The position numbers and the translations under genes are program-made. The notes below the pieces were generated by a model, which was given only the letters and a program-made list of their open reading frames with translations, was not told the origin of the DNA and ran no database searches. Source: Phenylobacterium sp. (lineage in GTDB: Bacteria > Pseudomonadota > Alphaproteobacteria > Caulobacterales > Caulobacteraceae). Taken from it: a stretch of DNA of 51,952 bases. The first letter of the stretch is position 1. Each line of letters starts with the position of its first letter. Location: the NCBI RefSeq assembly GCF_016793285.1, contig NZ_JAEUMO010000001.1, positions 1-51,952 of the forward strand. Direction: 5' to 3'. Below, in pieces: positions 42,399-51,388 of this stretch.

Positions 42399-43571
42399 TT
42401 AGCTGCGGCGTTCGGCGTCTTCCGCGTCGGCCAGGGCGGCGATGACGGCGCTGAGCGCGCCCAGCGCCAGCCACCATTCCTGCCAGACCCCGAAGCTGAT
42501 CAGGCCGAAGAAGAAATAGACCGCCGCCGTGCCCGCCGCGCCCGCCGCCACCAGGCCGCGCTCGTCGCGCGCGATGCGCCGCACGACGAAAGCCAGGACC
42601 AGCGCGGCCAGGATCGCGCCCAAGGCTCCCAGCTCCAGCCACAACTGCAGCGGGCCGTTGTGGGGGTGGAGCTGGATGTAGGGGCTGAAGGCGCGGCTCG
42701 CGTCCAGGCCCCAGCCGCGCCAGGGATGGTCGGCGATGCGCGCGATGGCGTAGCCCCAGTAGCCCATCCGCTGGGCCCAGGACTCCGGCAGGTGCGCGCC
42801 GAGACCGAGCTTCAGCGCCGCGAGGATCAGCAGCGGCATCACAAGCACGACCACCGCCGCCGCTGCCGCCAGGGTCCTGGGCGCCGTCCGCGGCCAGATC
42901 CACACCACGGCGCCGACCGCGACCGCCAGGCCGACCGCCAGCACCGGCGCGTCCGACAGGAAGGTCTGCGCCAGCAGCGCCGTCCCCAGGGCCATCGGCA
43001 CGGCCAGGAGCGCGGAGGCCCCGGCGCGATTGCCGCCGGCCGCTGCGACGGGCCACAACAGCGCCAGCACGAAGCTGCCCTGGGCGACGTTCTTGCGGCC
43101 GAGATCGGGCCGGATCGGGTCGCCGATGGCGTCGCGCAGCGCGCGGTAGACGCCGGCCCCGGTCAACGCCTCGACGATCAGCAGCGCGCCGTAGGCTGCG
43201 AGCCCCCAGGCGAACACCTTGAGCGCCAGGCGCCGCTGCGCCGGGGCGGCGCGGCGCGCGCCCTGCCAGGCCGACCAGTAGAGCACCACCTGTGCAGCCA
43301 GCTTGAGCGCGACGCTGTCTTCCGGCGCCGCCGCCCTGTGCGGCGTCCAGGCCGTCGAGACCGCAGCCCAGGCGACGATGGCCAGGAGCAGGATGGCCAG
43401 CGGCCGGTCCCGCTCGGTCACCCTGAGCGCCGGCAGGCACAGCAGCCCCGCCACCGCCACCAGCGGCGCGAAGCCGAGCGGGCCCAGCCAGGCGAACAGC
43501 GGCGTCAGCGCCGCGGCGCCCACGAGCACCCAGCCGCACCAAGCTCCCAGCCGGTCGCCCCTCTCGGTCAT
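42399..43571 (-). CDS. O-antigen ligase-like membrane protein (Wzy_C family)
   Basis: 390 residues, about ten membrane helices, with the family's periplasmic loop motif (LHPHNGPLQLWLELGALGAI, about 292-311) containing the conserved His. Members ligate O-antigen to lipid A-core or polymerise glycans. No other surface-polysaccharide genes lie next to it, so its acceptor is unclear. The stop codon lies in a small palindrome (42392-42408). It is the gene between gor and the DAHP synthase gene on the same strand. Confidence 0.82.
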   Translation of the reverse strand: MTERGDRLGAWCGWVLVGAAALTPLFAWLGPLGFAPLVAVAGLLCLPALRVTERDRPLAILLLAIVAWAAVSTAWTPHRAAAPEDSVALKLAAQVVLYWSAWQGARRAAPAQRRLALKVFAWGLAAYGALLIVEALTGAGVYRALRDAIGDPIRPDLGRKNVAQGSFVLALLWPVAAAGGNRAGASALLAVPMALGTALLAQTFLSDAPVLAVGLAVAVGAVVWIWPRTAPRTLAAAAAVVVLVMPLLILAALKLGLGAHLPESWAQRMGYWGYAIARIADHPWRGWGLDASRAFSPYIQLHPHNGPLQLWLELGALGAILAALVLAFVVRRIARDERGLVAAGAAGTAAVYFFFGLISFGVWQEWWLALGALSAVIAALADAEDAERRS

Positions 43572-43598
43572 CGGCCCGTGATAGGCGGCTTCGCCGCG

Positions 43599-44981
43599 CT
43601 AGGCCACCTGCCCCAGCGCCGGCGGCGCATACTTCTCGCGCATGGTCACCAGTTCCTCGGCCAGGGTCGGGTGGACCGCACAGGTGGAGTCCCACTGCGG
43701 CTTCGTCACGCCCATCTTCAGCGCCACGGCCGCCATCTGGATGATCTCGCCGGCGTCGGGCGCCACGACGTGGCAGCCCAGGATGCGCTCGGTCCCGCAC
43801 TCCACCACGAGCTTGATGAGCGCGCGCTGCTGGCCGCCGTAGAAGGTCTCCTTCATCGGCCGGAACTTCGAGAGGTAGATGTCGACCTTCCCGTACTCGT
43901 GCCTCGCATCGGCTTCCGAAAGGCCCACCGAGCCGATCTGCGGCTGGGTGAACACCGCCGAGGCCACCATCTCGTGGTCGAAGCTCATGGGCGTGGCGTG
44001 GAACTCGGTGCGGGCGAAGCTCTCGCCCTCGCGGATCGCAACCGGGGTCAGGTTGATGCGGTCGGTGACGTCGCCGACGGCCCAGATGTTGTCGACGTTC
44101 GAGCGGGAAAATCCGTCGACCTTCACCGCGCCGTTGGCGGCCAGCTCCACGCCGGCCGCCTCGAGGCCCAGGTCGGCCGTATAGGGCTCACGCCCGAGGG
44201 CGAACATCACCACGTCGCTCTCGCAGCTATGGCCGGTGTTGAAGTGGCTCACGATGCCGGTGGCGGTCTTCTCCAGCTTGGTGTGCTGGGTCCCGAGCAG
44301 GATCTTGATCCCCGCCTGCTCCATCTCCTCGGCGATGTGGGCGCGGATGTCGTCGTCGAAGCCGCGCAGCACGTTGGGGCCGCGATAGACGACCGTGGTC
44401 TCGACACCGAGGCCGTTGAAGATGCCGGCGAACTCCAGCGCGATGTAGCCGCCGCCGGCGATCACGATGCGCCTGGGCAGTTCGGTCAGGTGGAACGCCT
44501 CGTTCGAGGTGATGGCGTGCTCGACGCCCTCCAGCTCCTTCGGCATCCAGGGTCGCCCGCCCGTGGCCACCAGGATCTTGCGGGCCGTCACGGCCCCCAC
44601 GCCCTCGACCTCGACGGTGTGGCGGTCCTTCAGGCGGGCCTTGCCGTGCAGCAGCTCGGCGCCGGCATTCTGCAGGTTGCGGACGTAGATGCCGGAGAGC
44701 CGGGCGATCTCCTTGTCCTTCTCCATCAGGAACTTCGACCAGTCGAACCGGGTGTCGCCGATCTCCCAGCCATAGCCGCGAGCCGTGTCGAAGGCCTTTT
44801 TGTATTCAGAGGCGTAGACCATGAACTTCTTGGGCACGCAGCCGCGGATCACGCAGGTGCCGCCGACGCGGTGCTCCTCGGCCACCGCCACCTTGGCGCC
44901 GGTGATCGCCGCCACCCTGGCCGCGCGCACGCCGCCCGAACCGGCGCCGATGACGAAGAGGTCGTAGTCGTAGTCCGCCAC
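43599..44981 (-). CDS. gor: Glutathione-disulfide reductase
   Basis: NADPH-dependent FAD enzyme that reduces GSSG to GSH in the cytoplasm. 460 residues: FAD-binding VIGAGSGGVRAARVAA (about 11-26), redox-active GGTCVIRGCVPKK (about 40-52), a second dinucleotide fold IVIAGGGYIALEFAG (about 171-185), and the C-terminal HPTLAEELVT with the catalytic His. The start is GTG at 44981 preceded by a strong AAGGAG. It begins 10 bases after rpiA on the same strand, so glmU-rpiA-gor are one transcript. Confidence 0.95.
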   Translation of the reverse strand: MADYDYDLFVIGAGSGGVRAARVAAITGAKVAVAEEHRVGGTCVIRGCVPKKFMVYASEYKKAFDTARGYGWEIGDTRFDWSKFLMEKDKEIARLSGIYVRNLQNAGAELLHGKARLKDRHTVEVEGVGAVTARKILVATGGRPWMPKELEGVEHAITSNEAFHLTELPRRIVIAGGGYIALEFAGIFNGLGVETTVVYRGPNVLRGFDDDIRAHIAEEMEQAGIKILLGTQHTKLEKTATGIVSHFNTGHSCESDVVMFALGREPYTADLGLEAAGVELAANGAVKVDGFSRSNVDNIWAVGDVTDRINLTPVAIREGESFARTEFHATPMSFDHEMVASAVFTQPQIGSVGLSEADARHEYGKVDIYLSKFRPMKETFYGGQQRALIKLVVECGTERILGCHVVAPDAGEIIQMAAVALKMGVTKPQWDSTCAVHPTLAEELVTMREKYAPPALGQVA

Positions 44982-44991
44982 TGCGGTCTCC

Positions 44992-45675
44992 TTACGGTTC
45001 CAGCTCGACGATGCCGTTCGCCGTGCCGATCAGGGCCCTGTCGGCCAGGTCGAGAAAAAGTCCGTGGTCGACCACGCCCGTGACGCTCTTCAGCGCCGCC
45101 GCCAGGGCGGCCGGCTCCTCGATCCGCCCGCAAGCCGCGTCATAGATAAGGTTGCCGCCGTCGGTTCGTACCGGCAGGCCGTCCCTGCGGCGCAGGCTGG
45201 GCGCGACGCCCAGGTCGAACTCGTCCAGCACGTCGCAGATCCGCGCCTGCACCGTCTTGTGGCCGAACGCGGTCACTTCGATCGGCAGCGCGAACTTCCC
45301 CAGCATTTCCACCTGCTTGGCGGCGTCGGCTATGACGACGCAGGCCTTCGAGGCTTCCCACACCAGCTTCTCGCGCAGCAGCGCCCCGCCGCCGCCCTTG
45401 ATGAGCGACAGTCCCGGTCCGATCTCGTCGGCGCCGTCGACGGTGAGGTCGATCGTCCTGGTGTCGCCCAGTTCGCCCAGCCTGATGCCGAGACCGGAGG
45501 CGAGGTCGGCGGTCGCCTGCGAGGTCGGCACGCCCACGATGTCCAGCTTGCGCGCGGCGAGCGCGCGAACGAACCACGCGGCCGTCGAGCCCGTGCCCAG
45601 ACCCACGACCATGCCGCTCTTCACCAGCGACGCGGCCGCCTCGCCCGAAGCGCGCTTCTGGGCGTCGGCGTCCAT
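44992..45675 (-). CDS. rpiA: Ribose-5-phosphate isomerase A
   Basis: Interconverts ribose 5-phosphate and ribulose 5-phosphate in the pentose phosphate pathway. 227 residues with GLGTGSTAAWFVRAL (about 25-39), DGADEIGPGLSLIKGGGGALLREK (phosphate and catalytic loops, about 80-103) and RTDGGNLIYD (about 170-179). The ATG overlaps the glmU stop by one base (TAATG), so translation is coupled. The longer open frame across glmU is not real. Confidence 0.95.
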   Translation of the reverse strand: MDADAQKRASGEAAASLVKSGMVVGLGTGSTAAWFVRALAARKLDIVGVPTSQATADLASGLGIRLGELGDTRTIDLTVDGADEIGPGLSLIKGGGGALLREKLVWEASKACVVIADAAKQVEMLGKFALPIEVTAFGHKTVQARICDVLDEFDLGVAPSLRRRDGLPVRTDGGNLIYDAACGRIEEPAALAAALKSVTGVVDHGLFLDLADRALIGTANGIVELEP

Positions 45676-47027
45676 TACTTGCCCTTGGCCTTCTTCGCGC
45701 TCATCGCCTCGCGGAAACGCGCCGCCCAGCCGGCCTTCTCCACCTGCGGGCCACGGGCGAGACCCAGGGCGTCGGGAGCCACGTCCCTGGTGATCACCGA
45801 GCCCGAGCCCGTGTAGGCGCCCGCCCCGATCCTCACCGGCGCCACCAGCGCCGAATTCGAGCCCACGAACGCCCCCTCGCCCACGTGCGTGTCGTATTTG
45901 AAGAAGCCGTCGTAGTTGCAGAAGATCGTGCCCGCCCCGATGTTGGCGCCCGCGCCGACGCTGCCGTCGCCCAGGTAGCTGAGGTGATTGGCCTTGGCGC
46001 CCCGGCCCACGGCGACCTTCTTCACCTCCACGAAGTTGCCGATGTGAGCGTCCTCGCCGATGTCGGCGCCGGGACGCAGCCGCGCATACGGCCCGATCAG
46101 CGCGCCTTCGCGCACGACGCAGCCCTCCAGGTGGCTGAAGGCGCGGATCACCGCGGCGGTCTCGACCGTCACGCCGGGCGCGAACACCACGTAGGGTTCG
46201 ACCACCGCCCCCGGCGCGATCTGCGTGTCCCACGCGAAGTAGACGGTGTCCGGCCCCGTCATCTGCACGCCCTCGGCCAGGAAGTGCGCCCGGCGGCGTT
46301 TCTGGAACTCGGCCTCGGCCTGGCTGAGCTGCATCGGCGTGTCGGCGCCCATCACCGAGGCTTCCGGCGCGACGTGGGCGCGGACCATCGCTTCCTCATG
46401 GACGGCCAGCGCCACGATGTCGGTGAGGAAGTACTCGTTCTTCGGATTGTCGTTCTTCACGTTGGCGAGCCAGCGGAACAGGTCCGCGCGGCCGGCCAGG
46501 TACATGCCGGCGTTGCAGGTCCTGACCGCCTTGACCTCGTCGCTCGCCTGGCTGGGCTCCACGATGCGCATCACGTGCCCGCCGGCGCCGCGCAGCACGC
46601 GGCCGTAGAGCAGCGGATCGACCGGCTCGAACGCCATCAGCGCCAGCGCCGCATCCTTCGCGCGCAGGCCGAACAGCGGCTCGAGGTCCTGCGCCGTCAG
46701 CAGCGGGCAGTCGCCGTTCACCACCAGCACGTCGCCGTCGAAGTCGGCGAGCGCCGCCTTGGCGCACAGCACCGCGTGGCCGGTCCCCTGCGGCGGGTCC
46801 TGCACGACGACGGCGCCCTCGCCCAGCCGGTCGACGACCAGGCGCCGAACCGCCGGACTGTGGTTGCCGACGATGACGTGGATGCGCTCGCAGCCGGCGG
46901 CCTGCACGGTGTCGATCACACGGTCCAGCAGGCTGCGCCCGCCCACCTGGTGCAGCACCTTCGGCAGCTTGGACTTCATCCGCGTGCCCTGGCCGGCGGC
47001 CATGATCACGGCGGCTCTGGCGGTCAT
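45675..47027 (-). CDS. glmU: Bifunctional GlmU (N-acetylglucosamine-1-P uridyltransferase / glucosamine-1-P acetyltransferase)
   Basis: Makes UDP-GlcNAc for peptidoglycan and lipopolysaccharide. 450 residues: the N-terminal pyrophosphorylase domain with [18 protein letters not shown] (about 8-25) and [10 protein letters not shown], and the C-terminal left-handed beta-helix with [20 protein letters not shown] and [11 protein letters not shown] near 330-375, containing the acetyltransferase site. First gene of the run glmU-rpiA-gor. The promoter should lie in the 110 bases shared with the divergent M28 peptidase gene. Confidence 0.96.
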   Translation of the reverse strand: MTARAAVIMAAGQGTRMKSKLPKVLHQVGGRSLLDRVIDTVQAAGCERIHVIVGNHSPAVRRLVVDRLGEGAVVVQDPPQGTGHAVLCAKAALADFDGDVLVVNGDCPLLTAQDLEPLFGLRAKDAALALMAFEPVDPLLYGRVLRGAGGHVMRIVEPSQASDEVKAVRTCNAGMYLAGRADLFRWLANVKNDNPKNEYFLTDIVALAVHEEAMVRAHVAPEASVMGADTPMQLSQAEAEFQKRRRAHFLAEGVQMTGPDTVYFAWDTQIAPGAVVEPYVVFAPGVTVETAAVIRAFSHLEGCVVREGALIGPYARLRPGADIGEDAHIGNFVEVKKVAVGRGAKANHLSYLGDGSVGAGANIGAGTIFCNYDGFFKYDTHVGEGAFVGSNSALVAPVRIGAGAYTGSGSVITRDVAPDALGLARGPQVEKAGWAARFREAMSAKKAKGK

Positions 47028-47138
47028 TCGGCGCTCCCCGGCGGCAATGCGAGTCTTCGTTCCCCTCCCCGCTTAGCAAGCCTTGTGGCGGGGCGCGACT
47101 AAGGGATAGCGTCCGCGCCGTCCTGTCGGGGAGTCTCC

Positions 47139-49406
47139 ATGAAATCTCGTTCGCGTCTGGCCGCCCTCTTCGCCGCCACGGCCCTCGTCGCCCTCGCGCC
47201 CGCCGCCGCCCGGTCGGCCGACGCGGCGCTGGAGGCCAGGTTCGACGGCATGATCGACCCCGCCGAGATGGGCGGCTGGCTGAAGACCATGGCCGCCGAG
47301 CCGAACCACGTCGGCGCGCCCCACAACAAGGCCAACGCCGAGATGACGCTGGCGCAGTTCAAGAGCTGGGGCTGGGACGCCAGGATCGAGACCTTCATGG
47401 TCCTCTATCCGACGCCGAAAGAGGTGGCGCTGGAGCTGGTCGGCGGCGCCGGCGCGCCCTTCAGGGCCACGCTGAGCGAGGCGCCCGTGCCGGGCGACGA
47501 GACCTCCACGCGGATCAGGGACGAACTGCCGGCCTACGTGGCCTTCCAGGGCGACGGGGACGTCACCGCGCCGCTGGTCTACGTGAACTACGGCATGCCC
47601 GCCGACTACGACGCCCTCGAGCGCCTGGGCGTCTCCGTGAAGGGCAAGATCGCGATCGCCCGCTACGGCGGCGGCTGGCGCGGGCTGAAGCCCAAGCTGG
47701 CGCAGGAACACGGCGCGGTCGGCGCGATCATCTACTCCGACCCGCGCGACGACGGCTACGCCACCGACGACGTCTATCCGAAGGGCGCGGCGCGGCCGCC
47801 GCAAGGCTTCCAGCGCGGCTCGGTGGCCGACATGACGCTCTTCCCCGGCGATCCCTCGACCCCGGGCTATGGCTCGACCAAGGACGCCAGGCGCGTGGCC
47901 CGCGAGGACTCGCCCAGCATCCTCAAGATCCCCACGCTGCCGATCGGCTACGGCGACGCCCAGGTGCTGCTGGCCTCGCTGGACGGCCCGGTGGCCCCGG
48001 CGAGCTTCCGCGGCTCCCTGCCGATCACCTACCACGTCGGCGGCTCCGGGAGCGGGAACGGCGGCAAGGTCCACATCAAGGTGGTCTCCGACTGGAGCCT
48101 GAAGCCGGCCTACAACGTGATCGCCACGCTGAAGGGCAAGGAGAAGCCCGACGAGTGGGTGATCCGCGGCAACCACCGCGACGGCTGGGTCTTCGGCGCC
48201 TCCGACCCGCTCAGCGGCCACGTGGCCATGATGGGCGAGGCCAAGGCGATGGGCGCGCTGGTCAAGGCCGGCTGGAAGCCCAGGCGCACCATCGTCTACA
48301 CGAGCTGGGACGCCGAGGAGCCGATGCTGCTGGGCTCGACCGAATGGGCCGAGACCCACGCCGCCGAACTCAAGAAGAAGGGCGTCGTCTACATCAATTC
48401 CGACAGCAACGGCCGCGGCTTCCTGGGCGTCGGCGGCAGCCATGCGCTGCAGCACTTCGTCAACCAGGTCGCCGCCGACGTGAAGGATCCGCAGACCGGC
48501 GTCTCGGTGCGCGACCGCCTGCGCGCCGGCCTGGCCGTGCAGGGGGTCGAGCAAGCCGGCAATCCGCGCGCCGCGGCGCTGGGCAAGATCGCCGCCGACC
48601 CGGCCCGCGACCTGCCGATCGAGGCCCTGGGCTCAGGCTCGGACTACTCGGCCTTCCTGCAGAACCTGGGGCTGGCCACCCTCAACCTGGGCTTCGGCGG
48701 CGAGGGCGAATCGGGCGGCGTCTACCATTCGGCCTACGACACCTACGAGCACCACAGCCGCTTCGTGGACCCCGGCCACGCCTATGCCGGCGCGCTCGCC
48801 AAGGTGACCGGCCGGATGGTCATGCGGCTGGCCGACGCCGAGGCGCCCGTGCAGCGCTACGGCGACTTCGCCGACACCGTCGCCGGCTACGTCGACGAGG
48901 TGAAGAAGCTGGCCGACGCCAAGCGGGACGAAGCCGCCGCCCGCACCCGCCTGCTGGCCGCCGGCGCCTACAGGCTGGCCGACGACCCGACGATCTCGCG
49001 CGGCGACCCCGCGGCGCTGCCGCCCTCCCCGCGGCTCGACTTCGCCCCGCTCGACGGCGCCCTGGCCAGGCTCAAGGCCTCCGCTGCGGCGTTCGACACC
49101 GCGCTCACGGCCAGAGGCGCCAGCCTTGGCCCGGCCCAGAAGAAGAAGCTGGACGCCGCCCTGCTCGGCCAGGAACAGCGCCTGCTGCGCGACAAGGGCC
49201 TGCCCTTCCGCCCCTGGTACATGAACATGATCTACGCGCCCGGCCGCTTCACCGGCTATGGCGCCAAGACCTTGCCGGGCGTCCGCGAAGCCATCGAGGA
49301 GCGCCGCTTCGACGATGCAGCGGCCTACATCGCGCTGACCGCCGAAGCCCTGAACGACTACTCGGCTGGCCTCGACGCGGCGACCGCGGTGGTCAATGGC
49401 GGCTGA
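47139..49406 (+). CDS. M28-family metallopeptidase, PA and transferrin-receptor-like dimer domains
   Basis: 755 residues in the glutamate-carboxypeptidase II group: signal peptide (about 1-26), a protease-associated domain (about 120-250), zinc peptidase M28 domain with WVIRGNHRDGWVFGASDPLSG (His and Asp ligands), YTSWDAEEPMLLGSTEW (Glu catalytic/ligand) and VYHSAYDTYEHH (last His), then a C-terminal TFR dimer-like domain. It should be periplasmic and remove residues such as glutamate from peptides or folate conjugates. A GGGGAG site precedes the ATG. Its end overlaps gph by 11 bases. Confidence 0.92.
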   Translation: MKSRSRLAALFAATALVALAPAAARSADAALEARFDGMIDPAEMGGWLKTMAAEPNHVGAPHNKANAEMTLAQFKSWGWDARIETFMVLYPTPKEVALELVGGAGAPFRATLSEAPVPGDETSTRIRDELPAYVAFQGDGDVTAPLVYVNYGMPADYDALERLGVSVKGKIAIARYGGGWRGLKPKLAQEHGAVGAIIYSDPRDDGYATDDVYPKGAARPPQGFQRGSVADMTLFPGDPSTPGYGSTKDARRVAREDSPSILKIPTLPIGYGDAQVLLASLDGPVAPASFRGSLPITYHVGGSGSGNGGKVHIKVVSDWSLKPAYNVIATLKGKEKPDEWVIRGNHRDGWVFGASDPLSGHVAMMGEAKAMGALVKAGWKPRRTIVYTSWDAEEPMLLGSTEWAETHAAELKKKGVVYINSDSNGRGFLGVGGSHALQHFVNQVAADVKDPQTGVSVRDRLRAGLAVQGVEQAGNPRAAALGKIAADPARDLPIEALGSGSDYSAFLQNLGLATLNLGFGGEGESGGVYHSAYDTYEHHSRFVDPGHAYAGALAKVTGRMVMRLADAEAPVQRYGDFADTVAGYVDEVKKLADAKRDEAAARTRLLAAGAYRLADDPTISRGDPAALPPSPRLDFAPLDGALARLKASAAAFDTALTARGASLGPAQKKKLDAALLGQEQRLLRDKGLPFRPWYMNMIYAPGRFTGYGAKTLPGVREAIEERRFDDAAAYIALTAEALNDYSAGLDAATAVVNGG

Positions 49407-50091
49407 TCGGCCCCTCGCCGGCGTCACCGTCGCCTTCGATCTCGACGGGACGCTGGTCGACACGGCGCCCGACCTGATCGGCACGCTGAACCACCTGCTG
49501 GTCGAGGACGGGCTGCCGGCCCTGCCGTTGGCCCAGGCGCGGCCGTTCATCGGGCACGGCGCGCGGCATCTGATCCAGCTCGGCTTCCAGGCCGCCGGCC
49601 AGACGCTGCACCCCACGCGCCTCGAGCAGATGTTCGAGCGGTTCATCCCGCACTACCGCGACCGGATCGCCCTGGAGAGCCGCCCCTTCCCCGGCTGCGA
49701 GGCCGCGCTCGACGACCTGGCGGCCAGCGGCGCGACGCTGTGCGTCTGCACCAACAAGCCGTCCGACCTCTCTGAGGCCGTCCTCGGCCAGCTCGGCCTC
49801 GCCTCGCGCTTCGCCGCCATCGTCGGCCCCGACCGCGCGCCGGCGCCCAAGCCGGATGCTGCGCACATGCAGGCCGCCGTCGCCGCGGCCGGCGGCGAGA
49901 TCGCCCGCGCGATCCTGGTCGGCGATTCCGGCACGGACGCAGGCGCCGCCCGCGCCGCCGGAACGGGCCTCATCCTCGTCGCCTTCGGCTACACCGAGAT
50001 CCCCGTCGCGGACCTGAACGCCGACGCGCTCATCGCGCACTACGACGAACTGCCCGCCGCCTGCCTGCGGGTCGCCGGATCGACGGGATGA
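49396..50091 (+). CDS. gph: Phosphoglycolate phosphatase-like HAD hydrolase
   Basis: 231 residues of the HAD superfamily, subfamily IA. Motif I is VAFDLDGTLVDTAPDL (nucleophile Asp), motif II CVCTNKP (Thr), motif III the Lys in APKPDAAHM, and motif IV LVGDSGTDAGAARAAG (acidic pair). Gph removes phosphate from 2-phosphoglycolate formed during DNA repair and carbon fixation. It overlaps the M28 peptidase gene by 11 bases in another frame, so both are probably co-expressed. The substrate is inferred from the subfamily. Confidence 0.88.
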   Translation: MAADRPLAGVTVAFDLDGTLVDTAPDLIGTLNHLLVEDGLPALPLAQARPFIGHGARHLIQLGFQAAGQTLHPTRLEQMFERFIPHYRDRIALESRPFPGCEAALDDLAASGATLCVCTNKPSDLSEAVLGQLGLASRFAAIVGPDRAPAPKPDAAHMQAAVAAAGGEIARAILVGDSGTDAGAARAAGTGLILVAFGYTEIPVADLNADALIAHYDELPAACLRVAGSTG

Positions 50092-50094
50092 GGA

Positions 50095-50169
50095 TGGTGG
50101 ATGCGACAGGGATTGAACCTGTGACCCCCTCGGTGTGAACGAGGTGCTCTCCCGCTGAGCTACGCATCC
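50095..50169 (-). tRNA. tRNA-Val (anticodon CAC)
   Basis: On the minus strand a full cloverleaf folds: acceptor GGATGCG with CGCATCC, D-arm TAGCTCAGCGGGAGAGCA, anticodon stem CCTCG/CGAGG with loop TTCACAC (anticodon CAC, reads GTG), T-arm ACAGG-TTCAATC-CCTGT, and an encoded CCA end at 50095-50097. It converges on gph with 3 bases between. It is the only tRNA I see in the window. Confidence 0.97.
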
Positions 50170-50248
50170 GCCGTCGGGAAGGTCGGGGGCTATAGCCGAC
50201 CCGCCCCCAGGCCGCAAGCACGCTTCGAACGATTGCGCCGCCGCGTCC

Positions 50249-51097
50249 TCACCGCCTCGGCGTCCGGCCGCGGATGCGGTCGAAGCCGGCCTTGATGTTG
50301 GCGAAGCGCATGTCGACGAAGGGCTCGAACTCGTTGTCGGTGAAGATGTAGGGCCAGTCCTCCTCGATGCCCTCGCGCACGAGTTCGCCCACGTAGAGCG
50401 GGTCGATCCCCGCCGCGAGCCGCTGGCGCAGCCCCTCCATGGCCTCCAGCGACGGTCCCTCGGTCGGCAGCGGCGGGATCGCGGCCTGCAGCCGCTCCGG
50501 GATGTGGTCCGCCGAGTCGGCGATGTTGGTGTTGATGAAGCCCGGGCAGAGCACCGAGACGCCGATGCCGCGGGGCGCGAGTTCCTGGCGCACCCCCTCC
50601 GAAAGCGCGACCACGCCGTACTTCGTCACGTTGTAGAGGCTGCCCGAGCCCGACAGCAGGCCGGCCATCGACGCCGTGGAGACGATCTGGCCGCCCTCGC
50701 CGTGCGATTCGATCAGCGGCCCGAAGATCGCGATGCCGTCGATCACCGAGATCAGGTTCACGCCGACCACCCAACTGGTCATCCCGTCGGGCCAGCGGGC
50801 GTAGCTGCCGCCGCTCCCGACCCCGGCGTTGTTCACGAGGATGTGGACCTTGCCGTATCTGGCGATCACCGCGTCGGCCGCCGCCTGCAGCTCGGCCTTC
50901 AGCGACACGTCGGCCAGCACGCCGTCCACGTCGGCGTTGGTCTGCCTGAGCTTCGCCACCGCCGCGTCGAGCGCGGCCTTGTCGATGTCGCACAGCATCA
51001 CCTTGACGCCCGCCTGCGCGAGCGCCGTGGCGATCCCCAGCCCGATGCCCGACGCCGCGCCGGTGACGAATGCGACTTTGCCTGCGATGTCCTTCAT
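50249..51097 (-). CDS. Short-chain dehydrogenase/reductase
   Basis: 282 residues. Cofactor motif TGAASGIGLGIA (about 12-23), NNAGVG (about 88-93), catalytic Ser in STASMAG (about 141-147) and YNVTK (Tyr-xxx-Lys, about 156-160) are all present. The C-terminal FINTNI stretch is long and substrate-specific. The substrate is unknown. Start is ATG 51097, preceded by GGGGAG; an upstream ATG at 51157 would add 20 basic residues without family similarity. Next to an enoyl-CoA hydratase remnant, so lipid or aromatic degradation is a possible context. Confidence 0.9.
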   Translation of the reverse strand: MKDIAGKVAFVTGAASGIGLGIATALAQAGVKVMLCDIDKAALDAAVAKLRQTNADVDGVLADVSLKAELQAAADAVIARYGKVHILVNNAGVGSGGSYARWPDGMTSWVVGVNLISVIDGIAIFGPLIESHGEGGQIVSTASMAGLLSGSGSLYNVTKYGVVALSEGVRQELAPRGIGVSVLCPGFINTNIADSADHIPERLQAAIPPLPTEGPSLEAMEGLRQRLAAGIDPLYVGELVREGIEEDWPYIFTDNEFEPFVDMRFANIKAGFDRIRGRTPRR

Positions 51098-51198
51098 GGC
51101 CGCTCTCCCCGTTCTCGTTGCAAGCCGCAGCGTCGCGGGAAAGCGGCCCGGGGCCAAGCCCCGATCGGCGGCGGCGATCAGCCCGTAGCGCCGCCGCC

Positions 51199-51297
51199 GT
51201 GCCCGAGATCCGCGGCCGCGTGATGGACACCGAAGACGCCCGCGAGGGCATCCGCTCCTTCGTCGAACGCCGCGCCGCCGTCTTCACCGGCCGATAG
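51199..51297 (+). pseudogene. C-terminal remnant of an enoyl-CoA hydratase
   Basis: A short plus-strand frame ending at 51297 reads VPEIRGRVMDTEDAREGIRS and then a Phe-rich end closing with VFTGR. The stretch xEDAREGIRSFVExR...FxGR matches the C-termini of enoyl-CoA hydratases, but no hydratase body is found upstream in any frame; a GTG at 51199 could at most start 32 residues. I therefore call it a decayed remnant. The remaining gap up to 51388 shows no other gene. Confidence 0.6.
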
Positions 51298-51388
51298 GGG
51301 CGCGAGGGCTCAACAACGCCGCTGCCCGCGCTAAGGTGGGGCCCCGCCCGCTCCGCGCGCGGGGGTCAGGCACGTTGGGAGCCCGTTC

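Noticed and set aside
42392-42408. Palindrome at the stop of the O-antigen-ligase-like gene
   Set aside because: Arms are short with almost no loop and no T-run follows; it is probably a chance result of the codons at the gene end.
39361-42445. Two long plus-strand frames (39361-41118 and 40664-42445) opposite the MATE and DAHP synthase genes
   Set aside because: Arg/His/Gln-rich translations without motifs; the genes on the minus strand are clear.
44992-46233. 413-codon frame covering rpiA and part of glmU
   Set aside because: Only the last 227 codons are rpiA; the upstream part lies out of frame inside glmU.
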